From positions 1 to 40,680 of the forward strand of contig NZ_JACKSJ010000119.1 of assembly GCF_025821665.1 (NCBI RefSeq): a stretch of DNA of 40,680 nucleotides. The letters are read 5' to 3'. Shown here piece after piece: positions 27,627-35,055 of the stretch (the first letter of the stretch is position 1; each line of letters opens with the position of its first letter). A program made the position numbers and the translations under genes. A model generated the notes under the pieces. That model saw nothing but the letters and a program-made list of their open reading frames with translations. It had not been told where the DNA came from and made no database searches. The stretch comes from [Mycobacterium] manitobense. Its GTDB lineage: Bacteria; Actinomycetota; Actinomycetes; Mycobacteriales; Mycobacteriaceae.

Positions 27627-28361
27627 GTGAGTCCGGACAGCAACGCAGGTGAGCTGACGATGGTTGCCCAGGACTATCTCAAGGTCATCTGGACGGCCCA
27701 GGAATGGTCCCACGAGAAGGTGAGCACCAAGATGCTCGCCGAGCGGCTCGGGGTCTCCGCGAGCACGGCCTCGGAGTCCATCCGCAAGCTGGCCGACCAG
27801 GGCTTCGTCCACCACGAAAAGTACGGCGCGGTGACGCTCACCGACGCCGGCCGGCGCGCGGCGCTGGCGATGGTGCGCCGCCATCGGCTGATGGAGACCT
27901 TCCTGGTCCGCGAACTGGGCTACGGCTGGGACGAGGTGCACGACGAGGCCGAGATCCTCGAGCACGCGGTCTCCGACCGGATGCTCGACCGCATCGACGC
28001 CAAACTCGGTCATCCCACCCGTGATCCGCACGGCGACCCGATTCCGGCCGCCGACGGTCAGGTGCCCACGCCTCCGGCGCGGCAGCTGTCGGTGTGCCAG
28101 GACGGCGACGCCGGCACGGTGGCCCGCATCTCCGACGCAGATCCGGAGATGCTGCGGTATTTCGACACCGTGGGCATCACGCTCGATTCGCGGGTGCGGG
28201 TACTCGCTCGGCGCGACTTCGCGGGGATGATCTCGGTGGCCATAGAGAATCCAGTGAACCCGGTGGACCCGGGCGACCCCGCGCGCCCGGGCAGCGAAAC
28301 CACCAGCACCACCGTCGACCTCGGCAGCCCGGCCGCCGAGGCGATCTGGGTGGTGGCCTAG
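27627..28361 (+). CDS. mntR: Manganese-dependent DtxR-family repressor MntR
   Basis: A 244-residue DtxR/IdeR-family regulator, the Rv2788 (sirR/mntR) orthologue. The winged HTH spans about residues 11-75 (VSTKMLAERLGVSASTASESIRKL). The metal-binding and dimer domain has MVRRHRLMETFLV, WDEVHDEAEILEHAVSDRML and HPTRDPHGDPIP. A C-terminal SH3-like FeoA domain follows, ending AAEAIWVVA. Residues about 208-229 are a Pro/Asp/Ser/Thr-rich insertion within this last domain that I do not recall in the M. tuberculosis protein. MntR controls manganese uptake genes. The start GTG is preceded by a -10 element. Confidence 0.92.
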   Translation: MSPDSNAGELTMVAQDYLKVIWTAQEWSHEKVSTKMLAERLGVSASTASESIRKLADQGFVHHEKYGAVTLTDAGRRAALAMVRRHRLMETFLVRELGYGWDEVHDEAEILEHAVSDRMLDRIDAKLGHPTRDPHGDPIPAADGQVPTPPARQLSVCQDGDAGTVARISDADPEMLRYFDTVGITLDSRVRVLARRDFAGMISVAIENPVNPVDPGDPARPGSETTSTTVDLGSPAAEAIWVVA

Positions 28362-28371
28362 GTACGACAGC

Positions 28372-28387
28372 GGCCGTGTGAACGGCC
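28372..28387 (+). terminator. Terminator hairpin 1 after mntR
   Basis: GGCCGT and ACGGCC pair around a GTGA tetraloop, starting 10 bases after the mntR stop, with CTTGGG following. It has no long T-run. Confidence 0.5.
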
Positions 28388-28396
28388 CTTGGGTGC

Positions 28397-28430
28397 CGTC
28401 GGGGGCATCACCGAAGTGACGCCCCCGACG
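28397..28430. terminator. Strong bidirectional hairpin between mntR and a TetR gene
   Basis: CGTCGGGGGC (28397-28406) and GCCCCCGACG (28421-28430) pair fully. After one A/C mismatch, TCAC/GTGA extend the stem to a CGAA tetraloop, giving 14 pairs. It lies between convergent genes and could terminate both. Confidence 0.7.
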
Positions 28431-28506
28431 CTCCGGCGGCTCCTCCCCCTGACGCCGCCGTGAATAAAGATACATTCCAACCGGAACGCAAACAACTCGA
28501 ACGGGC

Positions 28507-29160
28507 TCAGGCCGGTGCCTGCGCCGCCTCGGCGAGTGCGGAGCCGATGTCGCGATGCAGTCGCGTCGCTGCACGATCCCAGCGTCGCCGCAGCCGGGCC
28601 GGGTCGCTGTCGGCGAAACTGCCCACGAAGATCCCGCGAAGCGCGTCCATCGCGGTGTAGACGGCGTCGCGCAGTTCCTTCTGCGCCGCGGCCCGTTCGG
28701 GCAGCACCTGCGCGATGGCCGCCAGCACTGCGCCGTTGACGACGGGCTCCACCCGCTGGACCTGCTCGGCCAGCGCCGGGTCCGTCCGCGACGCGATCCA
28801 CAGCTCGAAGGTCGCGACGGTCAGCGGCCCCTGATGGATGTCCCAGAGGAACTCCAGGATCGCCGTGGGCAGGTCGTCGCTGCGCTCGATCCGGCCGAGT
28901 TCCCGGATGGCGGCCTCAGCGCGCTGATGCGCCAGATGTTCGATCGCCGCGATCACCAGGTCCTCCTTGGACCGGAAATGGTGGATCTGGGCTCCGCGCG
29001 TCACCCCGGCGACCTCGGCGACGCGGTGCGTGGTGGTGCCGGCATATCCGTGATCGACCAGGCATTCAACGGTCGCGTCGAGGAGGCGGAGCCGCATCGC
29101 GGCGCTGCGTTCGGCCTGGGTGCGTCGCACCCGGCCGGCTGCTCCGTCGGCCACCGTCAC
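28507..29160 (-). CDS. TetR family transcriptional regulator
   Basis: A 217-residue TetR protein. The HTH spans about residues 20-70, with YAGTTTHRVAEVAGVTRGAQIHHFRSKEDLV carrying the recognition helix. The C-terminal domain includes LWDIHQGPLTVATFELWIASRTDPALAEQV, a helix pair common in the TetR_C_7/C_13-like groups. The GTG at 29160 is preceded by TAGGCT six bases upstream, so it looks leaderless. It converges with mntR across two hairpins and lies 90 bases after truB. No adjacent target gene is obvious, so it may act on distant genes or on itself. Confidence 0.87.
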   Translation of the reverse strand: MTVADGAAGRVRRTQAERSAAMRLRLLDATVECLVDHGYAGTTTHRVAEVAGVTRGAQIHHFRSKEDLVIAAIEHLAHQRAEAAIRELGRIERSDDLPTAILEFLWDIHQGPLTVATFELWIASRTDPALAEQVQRVEPVVNGAVLAAIAQVLPERAAAQKELRDAVYTAMDALRGIFVGSFADSDPARLRRRWDRAATRLHRDIGSALAEAAQAPA

Positions 29161-29166
29161 GAGCGC

Positions 29167-29172
29167 AGCCTA
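29167..29172 (-). promoter_or_regulatory. -10 element of leaderless TetR gene promoter
   Basis: TAGGCT on the minus strand ends six bases before the GTG at 29160. Confidence 0.47.
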
Positions 29173-29250
29173 CCGACCGCGGTGCGCTCGAGCCGGGCTC
29201 TCAGTTCGCGGGACGTCGTGCGCCCGGCACCTTCCTTCGGCGTATCGACG

Positions 29251-30147
29251 TCACAGCGTCGCCGGCCGCACCACCACAACGCTTCTCGTCCGTTGCCCGT
29301 CGTCGGTGAGCAGCGCCATCACCCGGCCGTCGGGCGCGGTCGCGGCATACACACCGTCGATGCCCGCCGGCCGCAGCGCACGGCCGTGGCGCGCCGACTC
29401 GGCCTCCTCGTCGGTCAGCTCGCGGCGCGCGAAGCCCTGCAGGCACGCCTCGTCGAGCGAGTAGCTCAGCGACGGCTGCTCGGCCAGCGCATCGAGCGTG
29501 CGCGCCTCGTCGAGGCCGAACCGGCCGACGCGGGTACGGCGCAGCGCCGTGAGGTGGCCACCGACACTCAGCGCCGCGCCCACGTCACGGGCCAGCGCGC
29601 GGATGTAGGTGCCGCTCGAACAGGACACATCGACATCGACGTCGACGAAGCCGGCGGCGTCGCGGCGGACGGCGGTGACGTCGAACCGCTCGACATGCAC
29701 CGGGCGGGGCGGCAGTTCGACGGTCCGGCCTTCCCGCACCAGCTTGTAGGCGCGCTCCCCACCGATCTTGACGGCGCTGACCGCCGACGGCACCTGCTCG
29801 ATGTCGCCGCGCAGTGCCGCCACCGCCGCCTCAATCTGGGCGTCGTCGACCGCGGTAGCCGAGATCGTCTGCAGCACTTCGCCTTCGGCGTCCTCGGTGG
29901 TGGTGGTCTGCCCCAGCCGGATGGTCGCCGAGTACGACTTGTCAGCGGCGGTCAGCAGGCCGAGGATCTTCGTCGCCCGCTCGATGCCCACCACCAGCAC
30001 ACCGGTCGCCATCGGGTCGAGTGTGCCTGCGTGGCCCACCTTGCGGGTACCGAAGACCCGCCGGCAGCGGCCCACCACGTCATGGCTGGTAATCCCCGCC
30101 GGCTTGTCCACGACGACGATGCCGGCCGGCGGTGCCGGCGTGCTCAC
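29251..30147 (-). CDS. truB: tRNA pseudouridine(55) synthase TruB
   Basis: A 298-residue TruB, which makes pseudouridine 55 in the T-loop of tRNAs. The catalytic Asp44 lies in [29 protein letters not shown] precedes it, then [20 protein letters not shown] and [16 protein letters not shown] short C-terminal domain follows. The GTG at 30147 overlaps the pptT stop by four bases (GTGA), so its translation depends on pptT. The order pptH-pptT-truB equals Rv2795c-Rv2794c-Rv2793c. Confidence 0.96.
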   Translation of the reverse strand: MSTPAPPAGIVVVDKPAGITSHDVVGRCRRVFGTRKVGHAGTLDPMATGVLVVGIERATKILGLLTAADKSYSATIRLGQTTTTEDAEGEVLQTISATAVDDAQIEAAVAALRGDIEQVPSAVSAVKIGGERAYKLVREGRTVELPPRPVHVERFDVTAVRRDAAGFVDVDVDVSCSSGTYIRALARDVGAALSVGGHLTALRRTRVGRFGLDEARTLDALAEQPSLSYSLDEACLQGFARRELTDEEAESARHGRALRPAGIDGVYAATAPDGRVMALLTDDGQRTRSVVVVRPATL

Positions 30148-30803
30148 AGCGCGATCGCCGTCAGCGCGATCCCGTCGGCCACCGACCACCGCCCGGCGAG
30201 CGTGGTCAACGGCGGTCCGAACTCCGCGGCCGGGTCGATCAGGATCCGCGACTCGAAGGTGCCCGCGGTGCCGGTGCTGTCGGGCGTGAACGTGATGTGC
30301 GCGTCCTCGAAGCCCAGCCAGCGGTGCGTCAGCGGGTACCACGCCTTGTAGGTCGCCTCCTTGGCGCAGAACAGGATCCGGTCCCAGTGCAGTTCGGCAG
30401 GCAACGCGGCCAACTCGTGCCGCTCCACCGGCAGGCTGATCGCGTCGAGCACGCCGTCGGGCAGGACGTCGTGTGGTTCGGCGTCGATGCCGAGCGACCG
30501 CACCTCCGAGCGCCGACCCACCACGGCGCCGCGGAAGCCCTTGCAGTGCGTCAGGCTGCCGACCACGCCTTCGGGCCAGCACGGTTCGCCCTTGTCCCCC
30601 TTGAGGATCGGCACCGGCGGCAGGCCGAGCTGGGACATCGCCTGGCGCGCGCAGTGGCGCACGGTGACGAACTCGTTGCGGCGCTTGGCAACCGACCGCG
30701 CCACCAGTGGCGCCTCCTCCGGCAGCGGGGCCAGGCCGGCGGGGTCGTCGTACAGTTCGGCGGTCGCCACCGCCGGTGGCATCACCGTGGGCAGCAGGCT
30801 CAC
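30144..30803 (-). CDS. pptT: 4'-phosphopantetheinyl transferase PptT
   Basis: A 219-residue Sfp-type transferase that moves phosphopantetheine from CoA onto carrier proteins of mycolic acid, siderophore and polyketide synthesis. The magnesium and catalytic residues lie in LGIDAEPHD (Asp107, Glu109) and [12 protein letters not shown] (Glu149, Lys153). [22 protein letters not shown] is the family's CoA-binding region. The GTG at 30803 overlaps the stop of the gene upstream (GTGA). PptT is essential in M. tuberculosis and is opposed there by the hydrolase encoded just upstream. Confidence 0.96.
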   Translation of the reverse strand: MSLLPTVMPPAVATAELYDDPAGLAPLPEEAPLVARSVAKRRNEFVTVRHCARQAMSQLGLPPVPILKGDKGEPCWPEGVVGSLTHCKGFRGAVVGRRSEVRSLGIDAEPHDVLPDGVLDAISLPVERHELAALPAELHWDRILFCAKEATYKAWYPLTHRWLGFEDAHITFTPDSTGTAGTFESRILIDPAAEFGPPLTTLAGRWSVADGIALTAIAL

Positions 30804-31765
30804 TTGGACCGCCTCGACTGCACCCGCTCCTGCATCTTGCGCGCGCCGTCCCGCATCTCGGGGGTGATCTCGAAGTGCCCGCCGAACTCGTTGAGGTAGC
30901 CGGGCGCGTACTTCGGGTCGGGCAGGATCTGCCGCAGCCACCGATAGGGCTTGCGCCGCCGCCACTCCCGCGGATATCCCACCGACACCTCCTCGAACCG
31001 CACGCCGTCATACCAGGTGGTGCGCGGGATGTGCAGGTGGCCGTACACCGAGCAGACGGCGTTGTAGCGGGTGTGCCAGTCCGCCGTGGCGGTGGTGCCG
31101 CACCACAGCGAGAACTCCGGGTAGAACATCGCGTCGCACGGTTCGCGCACCATCGGGAAGTGGTTGACCTGGACGGTCGGCATCATCCAGTCCAGCTCCT
31201 CGAGCCGCTTGCGGGTGGCGGCCACCCGCTCGCGGCACCAGGCGTCGCGGGTGGCATACGGCTCGCACGACAGCAGGAACTCGTCGGTGCCCACGACGTT
31301 GCGTTCCCGGGCGATCGCCAGGCCCTCTGCCTTCGTGGCGGCCCCTTCCGGCAGGAAGCTGTAGTCGTAGAGCAGGAACATCGGGACGATGGTCGCGGGG
31401 CCACCCTCGCCCGTCCACACCGGGTAGGGGTGCTCAGGGGTGACGATGCCCATCTCGTCGCACATCGTGACCAGGTAGTCGTAACGGGCCCGGCCGAAGA
31501 TCTGCATCGGGTCCTTGTTCGTCGTCCACAATTCGTGGTTGCCGGGGATCCAGATGACCTTGGCGAAGCGCTTGCGCAGCAGGTCGAGCGCCCACCGGAT
31601 CTCGTCGGTGCGTTCACCGACGTCGCCGGCGACGATCAGCCAGTCGTCGGGCGAGGAGGGATACAGCGACTCGGTGATGGGCTTGTTGCCGTTGTGCCCG
31701 GTGTGCAGGTCGCTGATTGCCCACAACACCGGCCGCCGGTCGCGCGGCTGCGCAGGAGTGACCAC
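30800..31765 (-). CDS. pptH: Phosphopantetheinyl hydrolase PptH (metallophosphoesterase)
   Basis: A 321-residue calcineurin-like phosphoesterase orthologous in context to Rv2795c. Metal ligands are Asp19 and His21 in SDLHTGH, Asp48 in VAGDVGE, Asn76-His77 in PGNHELW, then VNHFPM and YGHLHIPR. In M. tuberculosis PptH removes phosphopantetheine from carrier proteins, reversing PptT. The two genes overlap by four bases here as a coupled pair. The GTG at 31765 follows a TAGGCT -10 by eight bases. It is the first gene of the unit pptH-pptT-truB. Confidence 0.92.
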   Translation of the reverse strand: MVTPAQPRDRRPVLWAISDLHTGHNGNKPITESLYPSSPDDWLIVAGDVGERTDEIRWALDLLRKRFAKVIWIPGNHELWTTNKDPMQIFGRARYDYLVTMCDEMGIVTPEHPYPVWTGEGGPATIVPMFLLYDYSFLPEGAATKAEGLAIARERNVVGTDEFLLSCEPYATRDAWCRERVAATRKRLEELDWMMPTVQVNHFPMVREPCDAMFYPEFSLWCGTTATADWHTRYNAVCSVYGHLHIPRTTWYDGVRFEEVSVGYPREWRRRKPYRWLRQILPDPKYAPGYLNEFGGHFEITPEMRDGARKMQERVQSRRSK

Positions 31766-31773
31766 AACCGATC

Positions 31774-31779
31774 AGCCTA
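31774..31779 (-). promoter_or_regulatory. -10 element of the pptH-pptT-truB promoter
   Basis: TAGGCT on the minus strand ends eight bases before the pptH GTG. A KstR-like palindrome lies 33 bases further upstream. Confidence 0.42.
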
Positions 31780-31811
31780 CTTGCGCGCCCGCGGTGACCC
31801 CTGTCGGCGAC

Positions 31812-31825
31812 TAGAACATGTTCTC
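31812..31825. promoter_or_regulatory. KstR-like palindrome TAGAACATGTTCTC
   Basis: The 12-base core AGAACATGTTCT (31813-31824) is a perfect palindrome. The site fits the mycobacterial KstR consensus TnnAACnnGTTnnA at every fixed base except the last. It lies between pptH (minus, start 31765) and the secreted protein gene (plus, start 31905), so it could act on either. Confidence 0.4.
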
Positions 31826-31904
31826 GTTTACGGTGGCCGTTACGAGTCATCCAGCCGCCGCGGACCGATACACTCCCGGCAGGGTCGGACCTGAGAGGGG
31901 TGTG

Positions 31905-32486
31905 ATGGTCGCCAGGATGCGCCTGCTCTCGGCGCTCGCCGCGCTGTTCGCGGCGGTGGTCGTGGTGTGGCAGACCGCACCGTCGCCCGGCACCGCCACC
32001 GGTGGGGTCGATCTGCGGTCCACGTTCCTGCCGCTGACGGCCTCGACGACGATCAAGTGGCCGGTGGTCGACATCGTCGATCCCAGCCCGTTCGCCCCGT
32101 GTAACGACATCCCGCTCGACGTCGTCCAGCGCATCGGGCTGGCCTTCACGCCGCCGCAGCCGGAGGAGGGCCTGCGGTGCAAGTACGACGCGGGCAACTA
32201 CCAGATGGCGATCGAACCGCTCGTGTGGCGCAGCTACGAGGAGACCATCCCGCCGGACGCCGTCGAACTCGACGTCTCCGGTCACCGCGCCGCCCAGTAC
32301 TGGATCATGAAGCCGACCGACTGGAACAACCGGTGGTGGATCACCTGCATGATCGCGTTCGACACCAGCTACGGCGTGATCCAGCAGTCGGTGTTCTACT
32401 CGCCGATCTACTCCGAGCCGGACCCGGACTGCATGCAGACCAACCTGCAGCGCGCCCACGAACTGGTGCCGTCGTACACGTTCTGA
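31905..32486 (+). CDS. Secreted DUF3558-like protein
   Basis: A 193-residue exported protein. The N-terminus MVARMRLLSALAALFAAVVVVWQ is a signal anchor or signal peptide; no lipobox Cys follows, unlike many DUF3558 lipoproteins such as LppV. The mature part has four Cys in PCNDIPLDVV, LRCKYD, ITCMIAF and DPDCMQT. With FTPPQPEEG between the first two, this is the usual DUF3558 pattern for two disulphides. GAGAGGGG precedes the ATG at 31905. The role is unknown. It lies 25 bases before the CocE-type hydrolase gene. Confidence 0.8.
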   Translation: MVARMRLLSALAALFAAVVVVWQTAPSPGTATGGVDLRSTFLPLTASTTIKWPVVDIVDPSPFAPCNDIPLDVVQRIGLAFTPPQPEEGLRCKYDAGNYQMAIEPLVWRSYEETIPPDAVELDVSGHRAAQYWIMKPTDWNNRWWITCMIAFDTSYGVIQQSVFYSPIYSEPDPDCMQTNLQRAHELVPSYTF

Positions 32487-32499
32487 GACGACGCTTCTC

Positions 32500-32505
32500 T
32501 AACCT
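32500..32505 (+). promoter_or_regulatory. -10 element of leaderless hydrolase promoter
   Basis: TAACCT ends six bases before the ATG at 32512, in the 25-base gap after the secreted-protein gene. This gives the hydrolase its own leaderless start. Confidence 0.45.
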
Positions 32506-32511
32506 GGCCGC

Positions 32512-34188
32512 ATGACCACCACCGGCCGGCGACCGGCCACCTCGACCGGTCCGCTGCGCAGACTCGCGGGCAGAACCGTCAGCCGGCTGCTGCGGCTGCC
32601 GCCCCACACCAGCGACTTCCGGGTCGAGCGCGGCCTGCGGGTCCCGATGCGCGACGGTGTCGACCTGATCGCCGATCACTACGTGCCCGACACCGACCGG
32701 CCCGCGGGCACGCTGCTGGTGCGGGGACCCTACGGCCGCGGCTTCCCGTTCTCACTGCTGTTCGCCGCCGTCTACGCCGCGCGCGGCTACCACGTGCTGG
32801 TGCAGAGCGTGCGTGGCACATTCGGCTCCGGCGGGGAGTTCACGCCGATGGTGCACGAGAAGGCCGACGGCGCCGACACCGCCGCCTGGCTGCGCGACCA
32901 GCCGTGGTTCACCGGGTCTTTCGCCACCGTCGGCCTGTCCTACCTGGGCTTCACGCAGTGGGCGATGCTCGAGGACCCGCCGCCGGAACTCGCGGCGGCC
33001 GTGATCGCCGTCGGGCCGCACGACTTCCGGGCCTCGTCCTGGGGCACCGGGTCGTTCTCCCTCAACGACTTCCTGGGTTGGAGCCACATGGTCGCCCATC
33101 AGGAGGACCCGGGCCGGGCGGCGGCGCTGATCCGCCAGGTGCGCTCCCGCCGGGAGGTGGCCCGGGCCACCGCCGGACTGCCGCTGGGCGACTCGGCCCG
33201 CGACCTGCTGGGCAGCGGTGCGCCGTGGTTCGAGTCGTGGCTCGAGCACGAGGACCCCGACGACCCGTTCTGGGCTGGGCTGCGGGCCACCGACGCGCTG
33301 GACCGGGTGGCGGTGCCGGTGCTGCTGGTCAGCGGCTGGCAGGACCTGTTCCTCGAGCAGTCCCTCACCCAGTACCGGCATTTGCGCGACCGCGGTGTGC
33401 CGTGCGCGCTGACCGTCGGGCCGTGGACCCACTCACAGCTGATGACCAAGGGCGCCGCCACGGTGGTCGGCGAGACGCTCGACTGGCTGGCCACCCACCT
33501 CGGTGGCGCACCGGCGCGGCGGCGCAGCCCGGTGCGGGCGTTCGTCAACGGTCACGGCTGGCTCGAGCTGCCCGACTGGCCGCCGGCCATGACCGAGCAG
33601 GAGATGTTCCTGCACCCGGGCCACCGGCTCGCGGGCGCCGCCCCTGATCCGGCCGCACCGTCGTCGACGTTCACCTACGACCCCGCCGACCCGACACCGA
33701 CCATCGGCGGGCGGCTGCTGTCCCCCGAGGCCGGCTACCGCGACGACTCCCGGTTGGCCCGCCGCGCCGACGTGCTGACCTTCACCGGTGAGCCGCTCAC
33801 CGAAGACCTCTACGTCGTCGGCACGCCGGTGGTCGAATTGGCGCACTCCTGCGACAACCCGCACAACGACGTCTTCGTCCGCCTCGGCCACGTCGACGAG
33901 CGCGGCCGGTCCCGCAACGTCTCCGACGGCTATCTGCGCCCCGGCTGCGTCAGCGGGACGGTGCGCATCGAACTCGACGCGGTGGCGCACCGCTTCCCCG
34001 CCGGCTCGCGGCTGCGGGTGCTCGTCGCGGGCGGCTCGCATCCGCGGTTCGACCGCAACCTCGGCACCGGCGACGCGCCGTTGCGCGGCAACCGGACGGT
34101 GCCGGCGACCCACACCGTCCACCACGGCGCAGGGGGCGCGTCCCGACTGCTGCTGCCCGCCGGGCCCCGTCCGCCGTCAGCCCACTAG
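32512..34188 (+). CDS. CocE/NonD family hydrolase
   Basis: A 558-residue alpha/beta hydrolase of the X-Pro dipeptidyl-peptidase/cocaine-esterase type, similar to Rv2800. VPMRDGVDLIADHYVP is near residues 44-59. The nucleophile Ser143 lies in VGLSYLGFTQW, the catalytic Asp probably in VSGWQDLF, and the His in VGPWTHSQL. A C-terminal jelly-roll domain starts near residue 345 and ends with NPHNDVFVRLGHVDERGRSRNVSDGYLR. There is no signal peptide. It probably hydrolyses amides or esters; the substrate is unknown. Its last 12 bases overlap the convergent DUF1802 gene. Confidence 0.9.
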   Translation: MTTTGRRPATSTGPLRRLAGRTVSRLLRLPPHTSDFRVERGLRVPMRDGVDLIADHYVPDTDRPAGTLLVRGPYGRGFPFSLLFAAVYAARGYHVLVQSVRGTFGSGGEFTPMVHEKADGADTAAWLRDQPWFTGSFATVGLSYLGFTQWAMLEDPPPELAAAVIAVGPHDFRASSWGTGSFSLNDFLGWSHMVAHQEDPGRAAALIRQVRSRREVARATAGLPLGDSARDLLGSGAPWFESWLEHEDPDDPFWAGLRATDALDRVAVPVLLVSGWQDLFLEQSLTQYRHLRDRGVPCALTVGPWTHSQLMTKGAATVVGETLDWLATHLGGAPARRRSPVRAFVNGHGWLELPDWPPAMTEQEMFLHPGHRLAGAAPDPAAPSSTFTYDPADPTPTIGGRLLSPEAGYRDDSRLARRADVLTFTGEPLTEDLYVVGTPVVELAHSCDNPHNDVFVRLGHVDERGRSRNVSDGYLRPGCVSGTVRIELDAVAHRFPAGSRLRVLVAGGSHPRFDRNLGTGDAPLRGNRTVPATHTVHHGAGGASRLLLPAGPRPPSAH

Positions 34189-34737
34189 GTCACGAACGCG
34201 ACCGGCCAGCTCCCCCAGCTCGGCCGCATCGCGGACCGGCGCGCCCCACGCCGGGGCGACCGGCAGTTGCACCCAGCTGGTGCAGCCGCCGTACTCCGGG
34301 GCGCGCGTGAGCCGGACCGGCTCGAGAAGCGGACTGACCGCGACCACCAGCACGGTCAGCCGGTGCTTCGGCCGGAAGTCCAGGCGATCGGACCGGATCG
34401 AGTCGGCGGTCCAGATGTGCAGCGGCGCAAGCTCGTCGATCGCCTCGGGCCTGTTCACCTCGACGGCCTCCACGACGGCGGCGCCGGCCCGCAGCACGAC
34501 GGCGTCCTCGGTGGAGTCGGCGGCCGCCGGCTCTAGCAGGTCGCGGTGTTCGGGACGCACCCGTTCGGCGTGGCTGTGCGCGACGGTGGGGAACAGCGGG
34601 AAGCGCGAAGCGTCCACCCGGAAGCGCTTCTCACCGATTCCGCCCTTGCGCAACAGGATCGACTGCCGGCCCGCGAGCATCGCGTGCACCGCGGCGCTCC
34701 ACTCCTTGAGCGCCGGGCCGGTGGGCGCCGGCGTCAC
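34177..34737 (-). CDS. DUF1802 family protein
   Basis: A 186-residue protein of DUF1802. The N-terminus LKEWSAAVHAMLAGRQSILLRKGGIGEKRFRV followed by FPLFPTVAHSHAERVRPEH is the family signature, and the C-terminal half has LHIWTADSIRSDRLDFRPKHRLTVLVVAV. The function is unknown, though the fold recalls a nucleic-acid or nucleotide-handling domain. The GTG at 34737 overlaps the stop of the DUF2277 gene by four bases (GTGA), so the two are coupled. It overlaps the convergent hydrolase gene by 12 bases. Confidence 0.86.
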   Translation of the reverse strand: MTPAPTGPALKEWSAAVHAMLAGRQSILLRKGGIGEKRFRVDASRFPLFPTVAHSHAERVRPEHRDLLEPAAADSTEDAVVLRAGAAVVEAVEVNRPEAIDELAPLHIWTADSIRSDRLDFRPKHRLTVLVVAVSPLLEPVRLTRAPEYGGCTSWVQLPVAPAWGAPVRDAAELGELAGRVRDLVG

Positions 34738-35018
34738 GCCGAGGTCTGCGCGGCCTTGGCGGCGATGCGGGCCCGCACCTCGGGGCGGCGCAGCGGCGGC
34801 ACGGTCTTCGGCGGCTGGCGCCGCTCGGGCAGCGTCGACAGCAGCCGGGTGGTGGTGGCGGTGACCTCGGCGACGGCCCGTTCGAACGCCTCCTCGTTGG
34901 CCGTCGACGGCCGGGTGATGCCGCTGACCTTCCGGACGTACTGGCGCGCCGCGGCCTCGATCTCCTCGTCCGTCGCCCGCGGCTCCAGCCCACGCAGTTC
35001 AGTGATGTTTCGGCACAT
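34734..35018 (-). CDS. DUF2277 family protein
   Basis: A 94-residue protein starting MCRNITELRGLEPRATDEEIEAAARQYVRKVSGI, the DUF2277 signature. The helical continuation NEEAFERAVAEVTATTTRLLSTLP resembles the C-terminal region of DUF2277 proteins that act alone or fused to other domains, with a basic tail. The ATG at 35018 follows a TATCGT -10 by seven bases, so it is probably leaderless. It is divergent from echA16 with 37 bases between start codons, and coupled to the DUF1802 gene. Confidence 0.86.
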   Translation of the reverse strand: MCRNITELRGLEPRATDEEIEAAARQYVRKVSGITRPSTANEEAFERAVAEVTATTTRLLSTLPERRQPPKTVPPLRRPEVRARIAAKAAQTSA

Positions 35019-35025
35019 GACGACC

Positions 35026-35048
35026 ACGATAGGCGCGGTCGCTAGCGT
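35026..35048. promoter_or_regulatory. Back-to-back leaderless promoters for the DUF2277 gene and echA16
   Basis: The minus strand has TATCGT (35026-35031), seven bases before the ATG at 35018. The plus strand has TAGCGT (35043-35048), seven bases before the ATG at 35056. Only 11 bases separate the two -10 elements, so polymerase could occupy only one at a time. Confidence 0.5.
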
Positions 35049-35055
35049 CTACCCC

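Noticed and set aside
28555..30351. A 598-codon plus-strand open frame over a TetR gene and truB
   Set aside because: Spans two well-identified minus-strand genes and their gap and has no recognisable domain.
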